Source of the DNA: a virus
Direction: 5' to 3' (one strand)
DNA: 43,776 bases
IMG/VR virus record: IMGVR_UViG_3300031841_004368
Span: 1 to 43,776 of that record
Shown here: positions 1 to 8,209 of the stretch, in pieces
Numbering within the stretch: the stretch's first letter is position 1
How the letters are laid out: each line of letters opens with the position of its first letter
Made by a program: the position numbers and the translations under genes
The notes under the pieces: generated by a model
Database searches by the model: none
What the model was told of the DNA's origin: nothing
The model's input: the letters and a program-made list of their open reading frames with translations, nothing else

Positions 1-12
1 GAGATACATGGC

Positions 13-189
13 TCAGTCGGCAATGCGTTGCGAAGCCACCAGCAGGCCGGAAGGCACAGCCAAACCAGCCAACAGGATTAGCGCCGCCATCGGTGCCCGG
101 TTCTCATCAGTGGTAGGAGTTAGGGCAGCGGCGCAGACCGTGCCCAGCTGGAGCACGACGGCGAGAGTGATAAAGAAGAGTTTGGTCAT
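13..189 (-). CDS. Small two-helix membrane protein, unknown function
   Basis: A 58-residue protein. Residues 3-22 (LFFITLAVVLQLGTVCAAAL) form a hydrophobic helix or signal-like segment, a short polar loop with TTDENR follows, and a second hydrophobic stretch (MAALILLAGLAVPSGLLVA) sits near residues 34-52. The ATG at 189 was chosen because upstream codons in the frame have no membrane character and overlap the gene at 248-523. It lies about 60 bases downstream of that gene on the same strand, so the two probably share a transcript. The two-helix layout fits a small holin-like or other inner-membrane protein, but nothing specific supports a lysis role and a holin candidate exists at 29977. Confidence 0.45.
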   Translation of the reverse strand: MTKLFFITLAVVLQLGTVCAAALTPTTDENRAPMAALILLAGLAVPSGLLVASQRIAD

Positions 190-247
190 TGGATAGTTAG
201 CGATTGTGAAAGGTGATGGGCGACGACAGCGCCGCCCAGGAAAAGAG

Positions 248-523
248 TCAGGCGTAGGGCTGGTCAAGACACCAGCGACAGAAGTTTTCAGCCTTGAGAC
301 CGTCTGACATCTGCTGATAGCTGAAGTGCTCCACAGCCCAGCGCCGTTGGTCAGCGGTGAGACGTAGCCAAGCGATAACGGCAGCTTCAGCCAGCTGCAC
401 GCCCTCGACACTGCGAGCGCCCACACGCTCGAACGCGGCAGAAGGTGAGAAAGAAGAACCGGAAGGAGTCATTGAAAGATCAGCGATTGTTTCGGCAAGG
501 CTCACAGCCCCGCTTGAGTTCAT
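248..523 (-). CDS. Hypothetical 91-residue protein
   Basis: A soluble protein of 91 residues with no family I recognise. It has a Ser/Ala-rich N terminus and an aromatic C-terminal half containing RRWAVEHFSYQQMSDGLKAENFCRWCLDQ. The start at 523 follows an inverted repeat at 532-543 (ACCTATGGAGGT on the plus strand) of the type found before other early or regulatory genes here, which supports both the gene and its start. It diverges from the terminase gene across a 434-base control region and is probably the first gene of a short leftward transcript. Function unknown. Confidence 0.55.
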   Translation of the reverse strand: MNSSGAVSLAETIADLSMTPSGSSFSPSAAFERVGARSVEGVQLAEAAVIAWLRLTADQRRWAVEHFSYQQMSDGLKAENFCRWCLDQPYA

Positions 524-531
524 TGTCGCTT

Positions 532-543
532 ACCTATGGAGGT
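532..543. promoter_or_regulatory. Operator-like inverted repeat ACCT-N4-AGGT
   Basis: ACCTATGGAGGT, nine bases upstream of the minus-strand start codon at 523. It has the same arms as the sites at 869, 38531 and 42188. Confidence 0.45.
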
Positions 544-868
544 TAGGTCAAGCGAATCAGCCAAAATTGCCTCGATTGTTTCGGGAACTTAACCAGCGTG
601 CCGCATCGCATCAAGGCCCAGGGCGACGCGGTGTCCAGATCTTGCGTACCTGCCACCGGAGCAGATACGCAACGGCAGACCTCAGGCGGTGACTGGCGTC
701 TGACGAGTCCAGCTCGCGCGAGCCAGTCCAGCGCCGCCGAGCTTGGACACAAGCCCGAAACACAGCCCCACCCCGTACCCAACGGATTGAGGCATAATTA
801 GGTTACTCCCAAGCTCCCAGGTGCAGACCAATTTTCGACAACCTTACCTATGGAGCCCGATTCAAACA

Positions 869-880
869 ACCTATGTAGGT
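869..880. promoter_or_regulatory. Operator-like inverted repeat ACCT-N4-AGGT
   Basis: ACCTATGTAGGT lies 78 bases upstream of the terminase start. The arms are perfect inverted repeats. The half site ACCTATGG at 846-853 and the late motif at 924-934 flank it. Confidence 0.45.
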
Positions 881-923
881 AGGCCCCACCTCCGGGAACA
901 TCTCACCCCCCGGCAGGGTCTAC

Positions 924-934
924 GGCAACCTATG
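924..934 (+). repeat. Directional late-gene motif, copy before terminase
   Basis: GGCAACCTATG, 23 bases before the terminase ATG. It diverges from the consensus GG(A/C)AAN(C/T)TAG at the final G only. Confidence 0.5.
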
Positions 935-957
935 TATGTGTAAAAACGGCCATAAGA

Positions 958-2310
958 ATGGGTGTCTTGGGCGTCATCCCCGGCGGTAAATGCTTTGAGC
1001 CTCCCGTACATCGCAGCACAAGATGCACAAAGACATACGACGAGTTCTTCAATATGATTTGGGAGGATCTACTTCCTCACCAAAAAGAGTTTGTAGTTGA
1101 CACGGAACACAAGATATTAGGACTCTGCGCAGGCTTCGGCGCCGGCAAAACGTACAGCCTGTGTGTGCGCATATTGATCGACTGCATGAGATACCCGAAC
1201 ACGGTTTTATGTGTGTTCGAGCCCACCTACCAAATGCTGTTAGACGTATTCATCCGATCATTTGAGGAGATTCTTGAGAAGTACGGCGTCGAGTACGACT
1301 ATCGCGCATCCCCCCAGCCTGAGTTCACTGTCCACACCCCCACCGGCAAAGCAACGCTGCTGTGTAGAACAATGGAGAGCTACAACCGCATCCGTGGCGC
1401 CAACTTAAGCATGGTATATGCCGACGAGATTGATACATCCCGCCCGCATATTGCCGAGAAAGCCTCACAAATGATCTTGGCACGTTTGAGAGGCGGACCC
1501 AACCCACAATTTTGCCTCGCCAGTACACCAGAAGGCTACGGATACATGTGGCAAACATTCACCCAAAGACCCGGAGCTGACCGGCGTCTAATCAAGGCCA
1601 AGACTCTCGACAACCCCTACCTCCCCGACGGATTCGTTGACTCCCTATATGCCAACTACCCACCCCAGCTCCTCGCCGCCTACCTAAACGGAGAGTTTGT
1701 CGCACTCGACAAGACAGTCGTCTATCCATATTTCGACCGCGACACGCACTGGAGCGACGAAACAATCCAGCCCACCGACACGATTTACGTGGGAGCAGAC
1801 TTCAACGTAGGCGCCTCATTCCTAGAGGTTTTCGTCCGTCGTGGTGACGCCTACCACGTCATCGAAGAGCACTACCCGAAGGACACCCCATCCGTCGTCA
1901 AGCTACTGCAAGAGCGCTTCCCAGACCACATAGCGAAGGGCCAGCTCACCATCATCCCCGACGCCAGCTCACGCAAGCGCACCACCAGCAACGCTGCCGA
2001 GAGCGACTTAGGCATTCTCCGCAAAGGCGGCCTACGAGTAAAGATTCAAAACACCAACCCACTAATCGAGGATCGTGTCAACGCAGTCAACGTGCTTCTA
2101 ATGAACAACCGCCTCTACATCAACCCCAGCTGCAAGTATCTAATCCGCAGTTTCGAGACACAGACCTATAACGAAAACGGCAGTCCAGACAAGTCAGGAC
2201 GAGGAGTAGAGGACCGCTCCGGCCCAGTGGATGCTGCAGGCTACGTGATTCACGCCCTTGCGGGTCTGCGCCGTTATGTCACCGGAGGCAGCAATTTCCG
2301 ATACAAGTAA
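958..2310 (+). CDS. terL: Terminase large subunit
   Basis: The motor ATPase and nuclease that packages DNA into proheads, about 450 residues, a normal length. A Walker A loop GFGAGKT lies at residues 59-65 and a Walker B VYADEID at about 153-159. The coupling-motif region CLASTPEG follows near 187-193. The RNase H-like nuclease domain has candidate metal-binding aspartates in VGADFNVG (about 281), IIPDASS (about 334) and GPVDAAGYVIHAL (about 424). The ATG at 958 sits 23 bases after a copy of the late-gene motif, the usual spacing here. An internal ATG at 1054 would shorten the N terminus but keep all motifs. No small terminase subunit is obvious beside it. Confidence 0.95.
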   Translation: MGVLGVIPGGKCFEPPVHRSTRCTKTYDEFFNMIWEDLLPHQKEFVVDTEHKILGLCAGFGAGKTYSLCVRILIDCMRYPNTVLCVFEPTYQMLLDVFIRSFEEILEKYGVEYDYRASPQPEFTVHTPTGKATLLCRTMESYNRIRGANLSMVYADEIDTSRPHIAEKASQMILARLRGGPNPQFCLASTPEGYGYMWQTFTQRPGADRRLIKAKTLDNPYLPDGFVDSLYANYPPQLLAAYLNGEFVALDKTVVYPYFDRDTHWSDETIQPTDTIYVGADFNVGASFLEVFVRRGDAYHVIEEHYPKDTPSVVKLLQERFPDHIAKGQLTIIPDASSRKRTTSNAAESDLGILRKGGLRVKIQNTNPLIEDRVNAVNVLLMNNRLYINPSCKYLIRSFETQTYNENGSPDKSGRGVEDRSGPVDAAGYVIHALAGLRRYVTGGSNFRYK

Positions 2311-2314
2311 GCGA

Positions 2315-2325
2315 GGAAATCTAGG
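2315..2325 (+). repeat. Directional late-gene motif, copy before portal gene
   Basis: GGAAATCTAGG in the 35-base gap between terminase and portal, 20 bases before the GTG start. Confidence 0.65.
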
Positions 2326-2345
2326 CAAAAGACAGCAGCAGAAGA

Positions 2346-3926
2346 GTGTCCCAAGCCCTAAACAGCTCATATCTAGGACGGGATTTTACGCAGGGGCGTT
2401 TATATGATCCCGTAGCACTTCCCAAGCCAGCGGGATCAGAGAACGACCCCAGCGTTCCCAGCAATGCTGTGGTGTCGATGCTAAAGGGATGGGATCCAAT
2501 CAACATTTGCGTGGCCGGCACACAGGGCATCCGCGAGGACGCGAAGCGCGTCTTACCGTTGGAGCCCCGCGAGGACCAAGAGTGTTGGGAGCGCCGGGTT
2601 TTTCATGCGGTGCTACCTCCGTTTCTTAGCCGTCTTGCCGCTCAGGCTTCAGGTCTAATTTTGCGGAAGGGCATCACCTTGGAGGGGGACGACTTCTGGC
2701 AGGAGTGGGCGAAGGACGTATGCGGCGACGGCACCACTTTGAACGCCTTCGCCAGGCGGATGCTCGAAACCAGCATCCTCTACGGCCATAGCAGCGCGAT
2801 CGTAGACATCAACAAGCCCTCCACCAGCCGTCGGTTGACTTTGGCCGACCAGCGGCAGAACCCGATCAAGCCCTACCTAGTCCACGTCCACCCGCAGACG
2901 ATCCGGGGATTCCGCACCGCAGACCAGAACCCCCAGGGCGAGCTGGAGCAAGTCCGCATCCGCGAGCTGGCACTGGAGAGCAAGGGCCGCTTTGGGGAGG
3001 AGCAAGTTGAGCAGATCCGTGTGTTGGAGAAGGGCTCCTACCAGCTATGGCGCAAGACCCCGACCGGTGCGTGGTACATCTACGAGCAAGGCGACACCGA
3101 CCTAGAAAATCTCCCATTCTTCACGGTCTACAGCGACCGCACAGGCACACTCACCAGCAACCCACCGCTCAAGGAAGTGGCGTACATGGCCATCAGCTAC
3201 TGCCAGCGCTGGACCGACTATGCCCATTCGCTCCACGTCGGAGCCATGCCGATCTTGACGATGCGGGGTTTCGACCCTGACGCCGACGCACCGATCGGCA
3301 TCAGTCCGAACACGGCTATTTTGCTGCCCGACACTGGCGGCGCCGAGTATGTCTCCCCCACCAGCGACGCCTTCGACTCCCAGCTGTCAGCACTGAATGC
3401 ACTGGAAGACCAGATCAACCGTTTAGGCATCAATACACTCAACAAAGCCAATCTGACGAATGCTGCTGCAGAAGCCCGCCGACTCGATCGCATCGACAGC
3501 GACTCAATCATGGCGTTAATCAGCACGGACCTCCAGCTGACATTGACCGAGATGATGAAAACGGCTGCTGAATTTGTAGGCATCGAACCCCCGCGCGTCA
3601 TCATCCAACAGGACTACGACAACAAACTGCTGGACGGCAACGGCACCACAGCACTGCTCCAGCTCTACATGCAGGGCGCCATCACCCAGCGAACGCTACT
3701 CAAGGCTCTGTCAGCAGGGGAGGTTCTCCCCGCCGGCACCGACATCGAGGAAGAGATTATCGAGACCCGCGATTATCTGATGGAATTGAACGGCGCCGGG
3801 GGTGACGGATTGGACCCTCTGAGCAACAAGCCGGAGAGTCTGAGCCGCGACAACCGCTCCGGCCAAGGCGAAGACATCAATTCGCAGACCCTGCCCACAC
3901 CCATGCGCCCCGGCAAGAATCCCTGA
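2346..3926 (+). CDS. Portal protein (DUF4055-like)
   Basis: A 526-residue protein in the standard place after the terminase. The segment PPFLSRLAAQASGLILRKG followed by GTTLNAFARRMLETSILYGH and a short VDI strand resembles the DUF4055 portal family of siphoviruses. The protein would form the dodecameric ring at one capsid vertex through which DNA enters and leaves. Start is GTG at 2346, 20 bases after the late motif. The C terminus is polar and glycine-rich, as is common for portals. The MuF-like gene follows after eight bases. Confidence 0.85.
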   Translation: MSQALNSSYLGRDFTQGRLYDPVALPKPAGSENDPSVPSNAVVSMLKGWDPINICVAGTQGIREDAKRVLPLEPREDQECWERRVFHAVLPPFLSRLAAQASGLILRKGITLEGDDFWQEWAKDVCGDGTTLNAFARRMLETSILYGHSSAIVDINKPSTSRRLTLADQRQNPIKPYLVHVHPQTIRGFRTADQNPQGELEQVRIRELALESKGRFGEEQVEQIRVLEKGSYQLWRKTPTGAWYIYEQGDTDLENLPFFTVYSDRTGTLTSNPPLKEVAYMAISYCQRWTDYAHSLHVGAMPILTMRGFDPDADAPIGISPNTAILLPDTGGAEYVSPTSDAFDSQLSALNALEDQINRLGINTLNKANLTNAAAEARRLDRIDSDSIMALISTDLQLTLTEMMKTAAEFVGIEPPRVIIQQDYDNKLLDGNGTTALLQLYMQGAITQRTLLKALSAGEVLPAGTDIEEEIIETRDYLMELNGAGGDGLDPLSNKPESLSRDNRSGQGEDINSQTLPTPMRPGKNP

Positions 3927-3934
3927 GGTAAGCG

Positions 3935-4810
3935 ATGGCCCGTAGCGAACAAGAGAACGAGGAGTATCTAAGGCTTTTATGGCTTCTGCTTCGCGAGAGT
4001 GAAGTCAAGCTGCAGGATGTTACCCGTCCATTGTTGCTTCTGCTGTTATGGCAATTCCGCAACCAGCTTTTAGCCACATTCCCCACCACCGGCCAAAGCC
4101 GACAACTTCAGGTCAGTTCACTGATCAAGAGTCTTGAGGGTCCGCTAGGTCGATACAACGATCAATTCAGGGAAGTATTGATTCGCGAGCTAGAGATAGT
4201 CGATAGTTCCAGTGCCATAGAAGCGTCCAAATTCGCTCAATACGAACTCCCCCTCACCCGCCGCGACTACACACCCCGAAAGGGAGACGACCTTCTCAAA
4301 ACCACCCGCGCGTCAGGAATGACCCTTTACCGCTACCTGACAAAGGATGCGCGAGGGATCAGTCCTTTTATGCGCAACCACATGCGAGCTGCAAGAGCAA
4401 AGGTGGATGCCGGAATTATGAGAGGCGACAGTTCAATAGAGATTGCTCGATCGATCGTGGCAGAGCGCACTGTGCGCGGCTACATCCAACCAATCAACAG
4501 TCGCGGCACGCTCTACGCCTTATTGCGCAACCGCGACACAGCACTAATCGCCAACACCGTGTGGGATGTATCCGGCTATGCCGAGCGAGAAGTTTTTGCC
4601 CGACAGCAGTACCTAACCACACGCAAAGGCAAACCCCCCAGCGCTGAATTTATTCCAAACGGGTGGGTATGGAATGCGATTTTAGATCCGCAGACATGCC
4701 CAATATGCCGCCCCTTACATCTAACGAGGTACGCGAGCATCAGCGACGCACCTTACCGCCCCCCTGTGCATCCTCGTTGTCGCTGTCGTCTTCTACCTGC
4801 ACAGACATAA
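3935..4810 (+). CDS. MuF-like minor head protein
   Basis: A 291-residue protein. Its C-terminal part carries the Mu gpF signature: LDPQTCPICRPLH near residues 250-262 and PPVHPRCRCRLL near 276-287. The paired CxxC and HxxCxC pattern suggests metal binding. The family acts in head morphogenesis and is often packaged with the DNA. The N-terminal two thirds is mainly helical, with a leucine-rich segment (RPLLLLLLWQFRNQLL) around residues 31-46. A GAGG ribosome-binding sequence precedes the ATG. The position directly after the portal gene is standard. Confidence 0.85.
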   Translation: MARSEQENEEYLRLLWLLLRESEVKLQDVTRPLLLLLLWQFRNQLLATFPTTGQSRQLQVSSLIKSLEGPLGRYNDQFREVLIRELEIVDSSSAIEASKFAQYELPLTRRDYTPRKGDDLLKTTRASGMTLYRYLTKDARGISPFMRNHMRAARAKVDAGIMRGDSSIEIARSIVAERTVRGYIQPINSRGTLYALLRNRDTALIANTVWDVSGYAEREVFARQQYLTTRKGKPPSAEFIPNGWVWNAILDPQTCPICRPLHLTRYASISDAPYRPPVHPRCRCRLLPAQT

Positions 4811-4821
4811 GGCAACCTAGA
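4811..4821 (+). repeat. Directional late-gene motif, copy before scaffold gene
   Basis: GGCAACCTAGA starts directly after the TAA stop of the MuF-like gene and ends 19 bases before the scaffold ATG. Confidence 0.7.
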
Positions 4822-4840
4822 TTGCACTATCCCACCCGAC

Positions 4841-5554
4841 ATGCCTGAGCAACAGATTCCTGCAGAGCAGGAGTCAGCGGCAGTTGATTCCGTGAATCAA
4901 CCCCCAGCCGAGGATGCTTCTGCACTACGCGCCAAATTAGAACTTGTTCAACGGGACAATCTCGCCAAAGGCGAGGCGAACCGCAGTCTGAACGAAAGGC
5001 TTGGCGAGAGTGAGAAACGTCTACGGGAAATGGAAAGCCAGCTCAAGGCAACCAACCAGCAAACGCTCGAATCAAGCGGGGAGTACAAACAGCTTTGGCA
5101 GGACGCTTCAGCAGAGAACGGCAAGTTGATGCAGCGCATCAGCGAGCTTGAGGGACAACTACAGCAACGTGACCAAGCCATCAGCGCCGAGCGATTGAAG
5201 GCAAGCACGATCAATAAGTTGTCAGCTGCAGGAGCAATCAGTCCAGAGCAGTTATACGGCCTTCTTCAGTCGCAACTGAGGGAATCAAACGGCCAACCTG
5301 CAGTGATTGTCAACGGCATCGAGCAACCACTCGACGCCCATCTGAGCACACTGAAGAGTGAAAACAGCGGTTGGGACCATCACTTTGCAGCCAATCGTGG
5401 CGCAACCGGGATGGGCAGCAGGACTTCCACCAGCGTGGAGGCAAATGCAAACCCCTTCAAAAAGGAGAGTTTCAACATGACAGAAGCTCTTTTGATGGAG
5501 GAAAAGAATCCCGATCTAGCTAAGCGCCTACGTGCGGAAGCTGGTCTGGGGTGA
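4841..5554 (+). CDS. Probable capsid scaffolding protein
   Basis: A 237-residue acidic protein with a long charged region, residues about 28-125, rich in Glu, Gln, Arg and Leu and expected to be coiled coil. Such proteins direct assembly of the major capsid protein and then leave or are digested. The C terminus (NPFKKESFNMTEALLMEEKNP) is basic and then helical, as in scaffold tails that contact the capsid protein. It lies directly upstream of the major capsid gene, the usual place. No protease domain is visible, so this appears to be a separate scaffold without a fused protease. Confidence 0.8.
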   Translation: MPEQQIPAEQESAAVDSVNQPPAEDASALRAKLELVQRDNLAKGEANRSLNERLGESEKRLREMESQLKATNQQTLESSGEYKQLWQDASAENGKLMQRISELEGQLQQRDQAISAERLKASTINKLSAAGAISPEQLYGLLQSQLRESNGQPAVIVNGIEQPLDAHLSTLKSENSGWDHHFAANRGATGMGSRTSTSVEANANPFKKESFNMTEALLMEEKNPDLAKRLRAEAGLG

Positions 5555-5583
5555 TCACGGTAAACCCCTTTCTTTAAGAAAAA

Positions 5584-6669
5584 ATGGCAGTCCTTCAGAA
5601 CTTCGTCGGGGGTACTCTCCTTGGCGATCTTATTGTCCGCCCTAATTTCGGGGCTTGGACCAGCGAGCGCATCTACGAACTGAGCCGTTTTGTTCAGTCC
5701 GGCCTGATCGAGCGCAACCAAAACTTGGCAGCGAGCGCTGGCGGCACTCGGACTCAGCTCCCAATGCTGACTCCCATCGACCCCACGTCTGAGCGGATTG
5801 ATTCCTCAGAAGTCTGGGGCACCTCTGGCGCCGGCTACCTGAGCATCCAGAAAGTCGGATCTCAGGACCACATTGTCTCGATCTACCGTCGCGGTTTCGC
5901 ATACGGCACTGACGACATCAGCAAAATGGGCTCTGGCCTTGCTGATCCTCTGGGCCACGTTCGCGACCAGCTTGCTGCTGCCGTGAACAAGCTGAACACC
6001 ACCAGCGCACGCAGTGTGATGGAAGGTGCCTTTGGCCCCATCGTTCCCGACGGTGTTCTTCAGAACTTCGCGATCGACAAGACCGGCGGTGCAGCTCCCA
6101 CTGCAGTCAACTATCTGGCAGCCGCTTCGGTGATCGAGGCCAAGCAACTCCTCGGAGAGCGCGGAACCGATCTCACCGGCATGGTGATGCACAGTGCTGT
6201 TGCTTCCTATCTGGAAGAGCAGGGCTATATGCAGGCTCTGGTTGACGGCAGCACCGTCTACGCCGGCCAGGGCATCGGCGTCGGTAGCGGCTCCGGCTTT
6301 GCCGGTCGCGCCTTCGGCATGAACGTCATCATTGATGATCAGTTCGGCCCACTTGCCGGCGGCACCTCTGGCGACGTGAAGAAGTATCCCGTCTATCTGG
6401 CGAAGGGCGGTGTGATGCAAACCGCATCACAAAGTGATCTTCGCATCAACTATGACAGGAACATCCTGAGCTTCCAGGATCAACTGGCAGTGGACTTCCA
6501 CCAGTGCCATACGATCCCCGGAGTCAGCTGGACTTCTGCAACGGACAACCCCACCGATGCAGCGCTTGCCACCAGCACCAACTACGGTGCTTCATACACC
6601 GATCTGCGGAACGTGGGTCTGGTTCGCCTCTTGGTGAACACCCCTTACGATCCCACCACCTACGCCTGA
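5584..6669 (+). CDS. Major capsid protein
   Basis: A 361-residue protein, identified by size, position after the scaffold and general character: an N-terminal arm (MAVLQNFVGGTLLGDLIVRP), a serine/threonine-rich E-loop-like region, a central helix (LGHVRDQLAAAVNKLNTTSARSVMEGA) and a glycine-rich core. It is probably HK97-fold, though the fold cannot be proven from sequence reading. Codon choice looks clean and C/G-ending, as expected of a highly expressed gene. It is followed by a strong hairpin terminator, consistent with a high transcript level. The preceding gap has only a poor match (GGTAAACCCC) to the late-gene motif. Confidence 0.85.
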   Translation: MAVLQNFVGGTLLGDLIVRPNFGAWTSERIYELSRFVQSGLIERNQNLAASAGGTRTQLPMLTPIDPTSERIDSSEVWGTSGAGYLSIQKVGSQDHIVSIYRRGFAYGTDDISKMGSGLADPLGHVRDQLAAAVNKLNTTSARSVMEGAFGPIVPDGVLQNFAIDKTGGAAPTAVNYLAAASVIEAKQLLGERGTDLTGMVMHSAVASYLEEQGYMQALVDGSTVYAGQGIGVGSGSGFAGRAFGMNVIIDDQFGPLAGGTSGDVKKYPVYLAKGGVMQTASQSDLRINYDRNILSFQDQLAVDFHQCHTIPGVSWTSATDNPTDAALATSTNYGASYTDLRNVGLVRLLVNTPYDPTTYA

Positions 6670-6690
6670 TTCAAGGCGTTGACAGCAAAG

Positions 6691-6716
6691 AGCCCCCTTG
6701 CGGGGGCTTTTTTTTT
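6691..6716. terminator. Strong terminator after the capsid gene, probably bidirectional
   Basis: Perfect stem AGCCCCC / GGGGGCT with a 4-base loop (6691-6708), followed by an unbroken run of T. It lies between the converging capsid gene and the minus-strand gene ending at 6738. Confidence 0.9.
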
Positions 6717-6737
6717 GCGTGCTTGACGCTATCGGTG

Positions 6738-7019
6738 TCACTTCTTAGTTCTGTTCTTCTCAAACCTCTCGAAGGTTGCTTTCGTGTTGACCGTCGATTG
6801 GTATGAGCGCGTCCGCACTTGTTTAACAAGCATCGGATTGATCTTTAGTTCCTCTGCGATCTGAGTATCAGTCTTACCTTCACCCATCAGCCGATGCAGA
6901 TCCTTTACGAGATCATCCCAGAGCCGTTCGTTAAGCCCTTCTGCGGCCTTTGCGGCTACACGATCAGCTTTACGACGCCCTTTGGTGTAACTGACCTTAT
7001 GCGAAAGCTCTTCTGTCAT
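6738..7019 (-). CDS. Small helix-turn-helix DNA-binding protein
   Basis: A 93-residue basic protein read against the surrounding late genes. A likely helix-turn-helix lies at about residues 52-70 (TDTQIAEELKINPMLVKQVR), followed by a basic tail ending ERFEKNRTKK. The ATG at 7019 was preferred over an upstream frame extension because a minus-strand copy of the late-gene motif (7047-7036) lies just before it and the extension would run into the next gene's leader. It could be a regulator of late genes or a displaced small terminase subunit, which also starts with such a motif; the sequence does not decide. Confidence 0.65.
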   Translation of the reverse strand: MTEELSHKVSYTKGRRKADRVAAKAAEGLNERLWDDLVKDLHRLMGEGKTDTQIAEELKINPMLVKQVRTRSYQSTVNTKATFERFEKNRTKK

Positions 7020-7035
7020 GCCCAAGTTTGACTCT

Positions 7036-7066
7036 CCATAGATTGCCTCACCAGGCAACCTTGGAG
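7036..7066. repeat. Divergent pair of late-gene motifs
   Basis: The minus strand carries GGCAATCTATGG (7047-7036) and the plus strand GGCAACCTTGG (7054-7064). They sit back to back with a six-base spacer. Each points towards its own gene, the minus-strand gene starting at 7019 and the plus-strand gene starting at 7085. Together they form an imperfect inverted repeat. Confidence 0.65.
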
Positions 7067-7084
7067 TAAAGGGCGGAGAAGACC

Positions 7085-7639
7085 TTGGCACCAGTCATCA
7101 ACGCTACCGCAGGCGACGCACAGGCAAACAGCTACCTGAGCGTTGTAGATGCAGATAGCATTGCCGACTCGATGTTGGGGACATTGGCGTGGACAACCGC
7201 CAGTGCAGATGACCGCGCTCGCGCACTGGTGACAGCGACAAACGGCCTAGAAACACTGACCTACATCGGCACCAAGACCACAGACACCCAAGCATTACTG
7301 TGGCCCCGCACTGACGCCAAATGCGGCGACAAAGCACCAAGTGAGGACGCCATCCCCCGCGAGATTGAGCTAGCCACTTTTGACTTAGCCGAAGCACTCC
7401 TGGCTGATTCAACAATTCTGCGCAACACCCAGGCAGGCGGTGAACTTGTGCCCGGAGTACCCAATGCCGACCTCCGCCGGCTAAAGCTTGACGTGCTCGA
7501 ACTTGAATGGAAGGGCACAGGCTCACGCACCACACGACCAGCATCACCACTGACCGCACTTCCTCATCTGCGCACGCTGATTGGCTGTCTATTGGTTGGT
7601 CAGCAGAGCACAAATCTGATCTCAGTGGTCAGATCTTAG
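7085..7639 (+). CDS. Head-tail connector / adaptor protein
   Basis: A 184-residue protein. The pattern ANSYLSVVDADSIADSML, then RARALVTATNGLETL, QALLWPRTDA and AIPREIELATFDLAEALL matches the helical adaptor family often labelled DnaT-like or head-tail connector. These proteins sit below the portal and hold the neck. The start is TTG at 7085, 20 bases after its motif copy. It follows the capsid gene in the usual order apart from the inverted gene inserted between them. Confidence 0.7.
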   Translation: MAPVINATAGDAQANSYLSVVDADSIADSMLGTLAWTTASADDRARALVTATNGLETLTYIGTKTTDTQALLWPRTDAKCGDKAPSEDAIPREIELATFDLAEALLADSTILRNTQAGGELVPGVPNADLRRLKLDVLELEWKGTGSRTTRPASPLTALPHLRTLIGCLLVGQQSTNLISVVRS

Positions 7640-7684
7640 TACCCCTAAATAGGGTCGATAGATTGAAGAACACGCCCTAAGAGT

Positions 7685-8209
7685 TTGCCGCGCAACCAGC
7701 GACCACGAACGGGCTACCTAAGCACACCTCTATCACGGGAGGAGCAGAGGTACGCAGCCGATATGTATCGCCAGCACCAGGGGCTAGTCAGGATGATGGG
7801 CCGCAAGCTTTGCCGTAAATACCCGTTTGTCTCATCTGAGGATGTGTTCAGCAGCATTGACTTTGCCTTCTTAAAGGTATGTCGCGCATGGCGTCCCGAG
7901 CGCGGTGCATTTAGCACACTTCTAGGTGTGTTTTGTGAAGGCGAAGTATTGCACTTCATCCGTGACCATAACTTCATCATCAAAGCCCCCGGCAACGTGC
8001 GCCGCACAGGTCAGCTTGCTCGACGACTTTTAAGCAAAGGTGCATCTAAGGACCAAGTAATGGTTGAGCTATCAATCACCTCAGAGCAGTTTGAGCAGGC
8101 TCTAATCGCAACATGCGCTGCTGACCATGAGATTAAAGGGTTTGAGTTGCACATTTGCCCCAGAGCTACACCTATGGAGACTTTAGAAATGAATGATACG
8201 GCAAATTAG
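7685..8209 (+). CDS. Short sigma-factor-like protein with regions 2 and 3 only
   Basis: A 174-residue protein. Residues about 31-98 align with sigma-70 region 2: HQGLVRMMGRKL, then VSSEDVFSSIDFAFLKVCRAW, the diagnostic RPERGAFSTLLGVFCEGEVL, and HFIRDHNF. Residues about 100-140 (APGNVRRTGQLARRLL, then a helix-turn-helix-like DQVMVELSITSEQFEQAL) match region 3 of SigB/SigF-type factors. No region 4 follows, so the protein could not contact a -35 element in the normal way. Layout and size recall the T4 late sigma gp55. It probably directs host RNA polymerase to late promoters. Start is TTG at 7685; a later ATG at 7763 would cut into region 2. Confidence 0.7.
   Translation: MPRNQRPRTGYLSTPLSREEQRYAADMYRQHQGLVRMMGRKLCRKYPFVSSEDVFSSIDFAFLKVCRAWRPERGAFSTLLGVFCEGEVLHFIRDHNFIIKAPGNVRRTGQLARRLLSKGASKDQVMVELSITSEQFEQALIATCAADHEIKGFELHICPRATPMETLEMNDTAN

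Larger units (their letters stand above)
524..957. promoter_or_regulatory. Divergent control region left of the terminase gene
   Basis: No convincing gene fits here. Short frames at 543-782 (minus) and 598-801 (plus) overlap each other and lack recognisable content. The region is rich in ACCTA/TAGGT sequences: inverted repeats ACCTATGGAGGT at 532-543 and ACCTATGTAGGT at 869-880, a related half site ACCTATGG at 846-853, ATTAGGTT near 797-804, and the directional late motif GGCAACCTATG at 924-934. Arms of the form ACCT-N4-AGGT point to a dimeric regulator. A packaging site could also lie here, since it borders the terminase, but I see no direct evidence for one. Confidence 0.5.

Noticed and set aside
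13-426. Long minus-strand frame of 137 residues
   Set aside because: Only the last 58 residues (from ATG 189) look like a protein; the upstream part overlaps the gene at 248-523.
640-740. Possible tRNA or structured RNA in the left control region
   Set aside because: Several short stems (for example CTGGC/GCCAG) can be drawn, but no acceptor, anticodon and T-arm pattern fits.
598-801. Plus-strand frame of 67 residues, and an overlapping minus-strand frame at 543-782, as genes before the terminase
   Set aside because: The two oppose each other in the same DNA, have Arg/Ser/Pro-rich compositions typical of chance frames in GC-rich DNA, and lack a ribosome-binding site or coupling.
5806-6420. 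Minus-strand frame of 204 residues
   Set aside because: It lies wholly inside the major capsid gene and has His/Gly/Val-rich content expected from the reverse strand of a strongly codon-biased gene.
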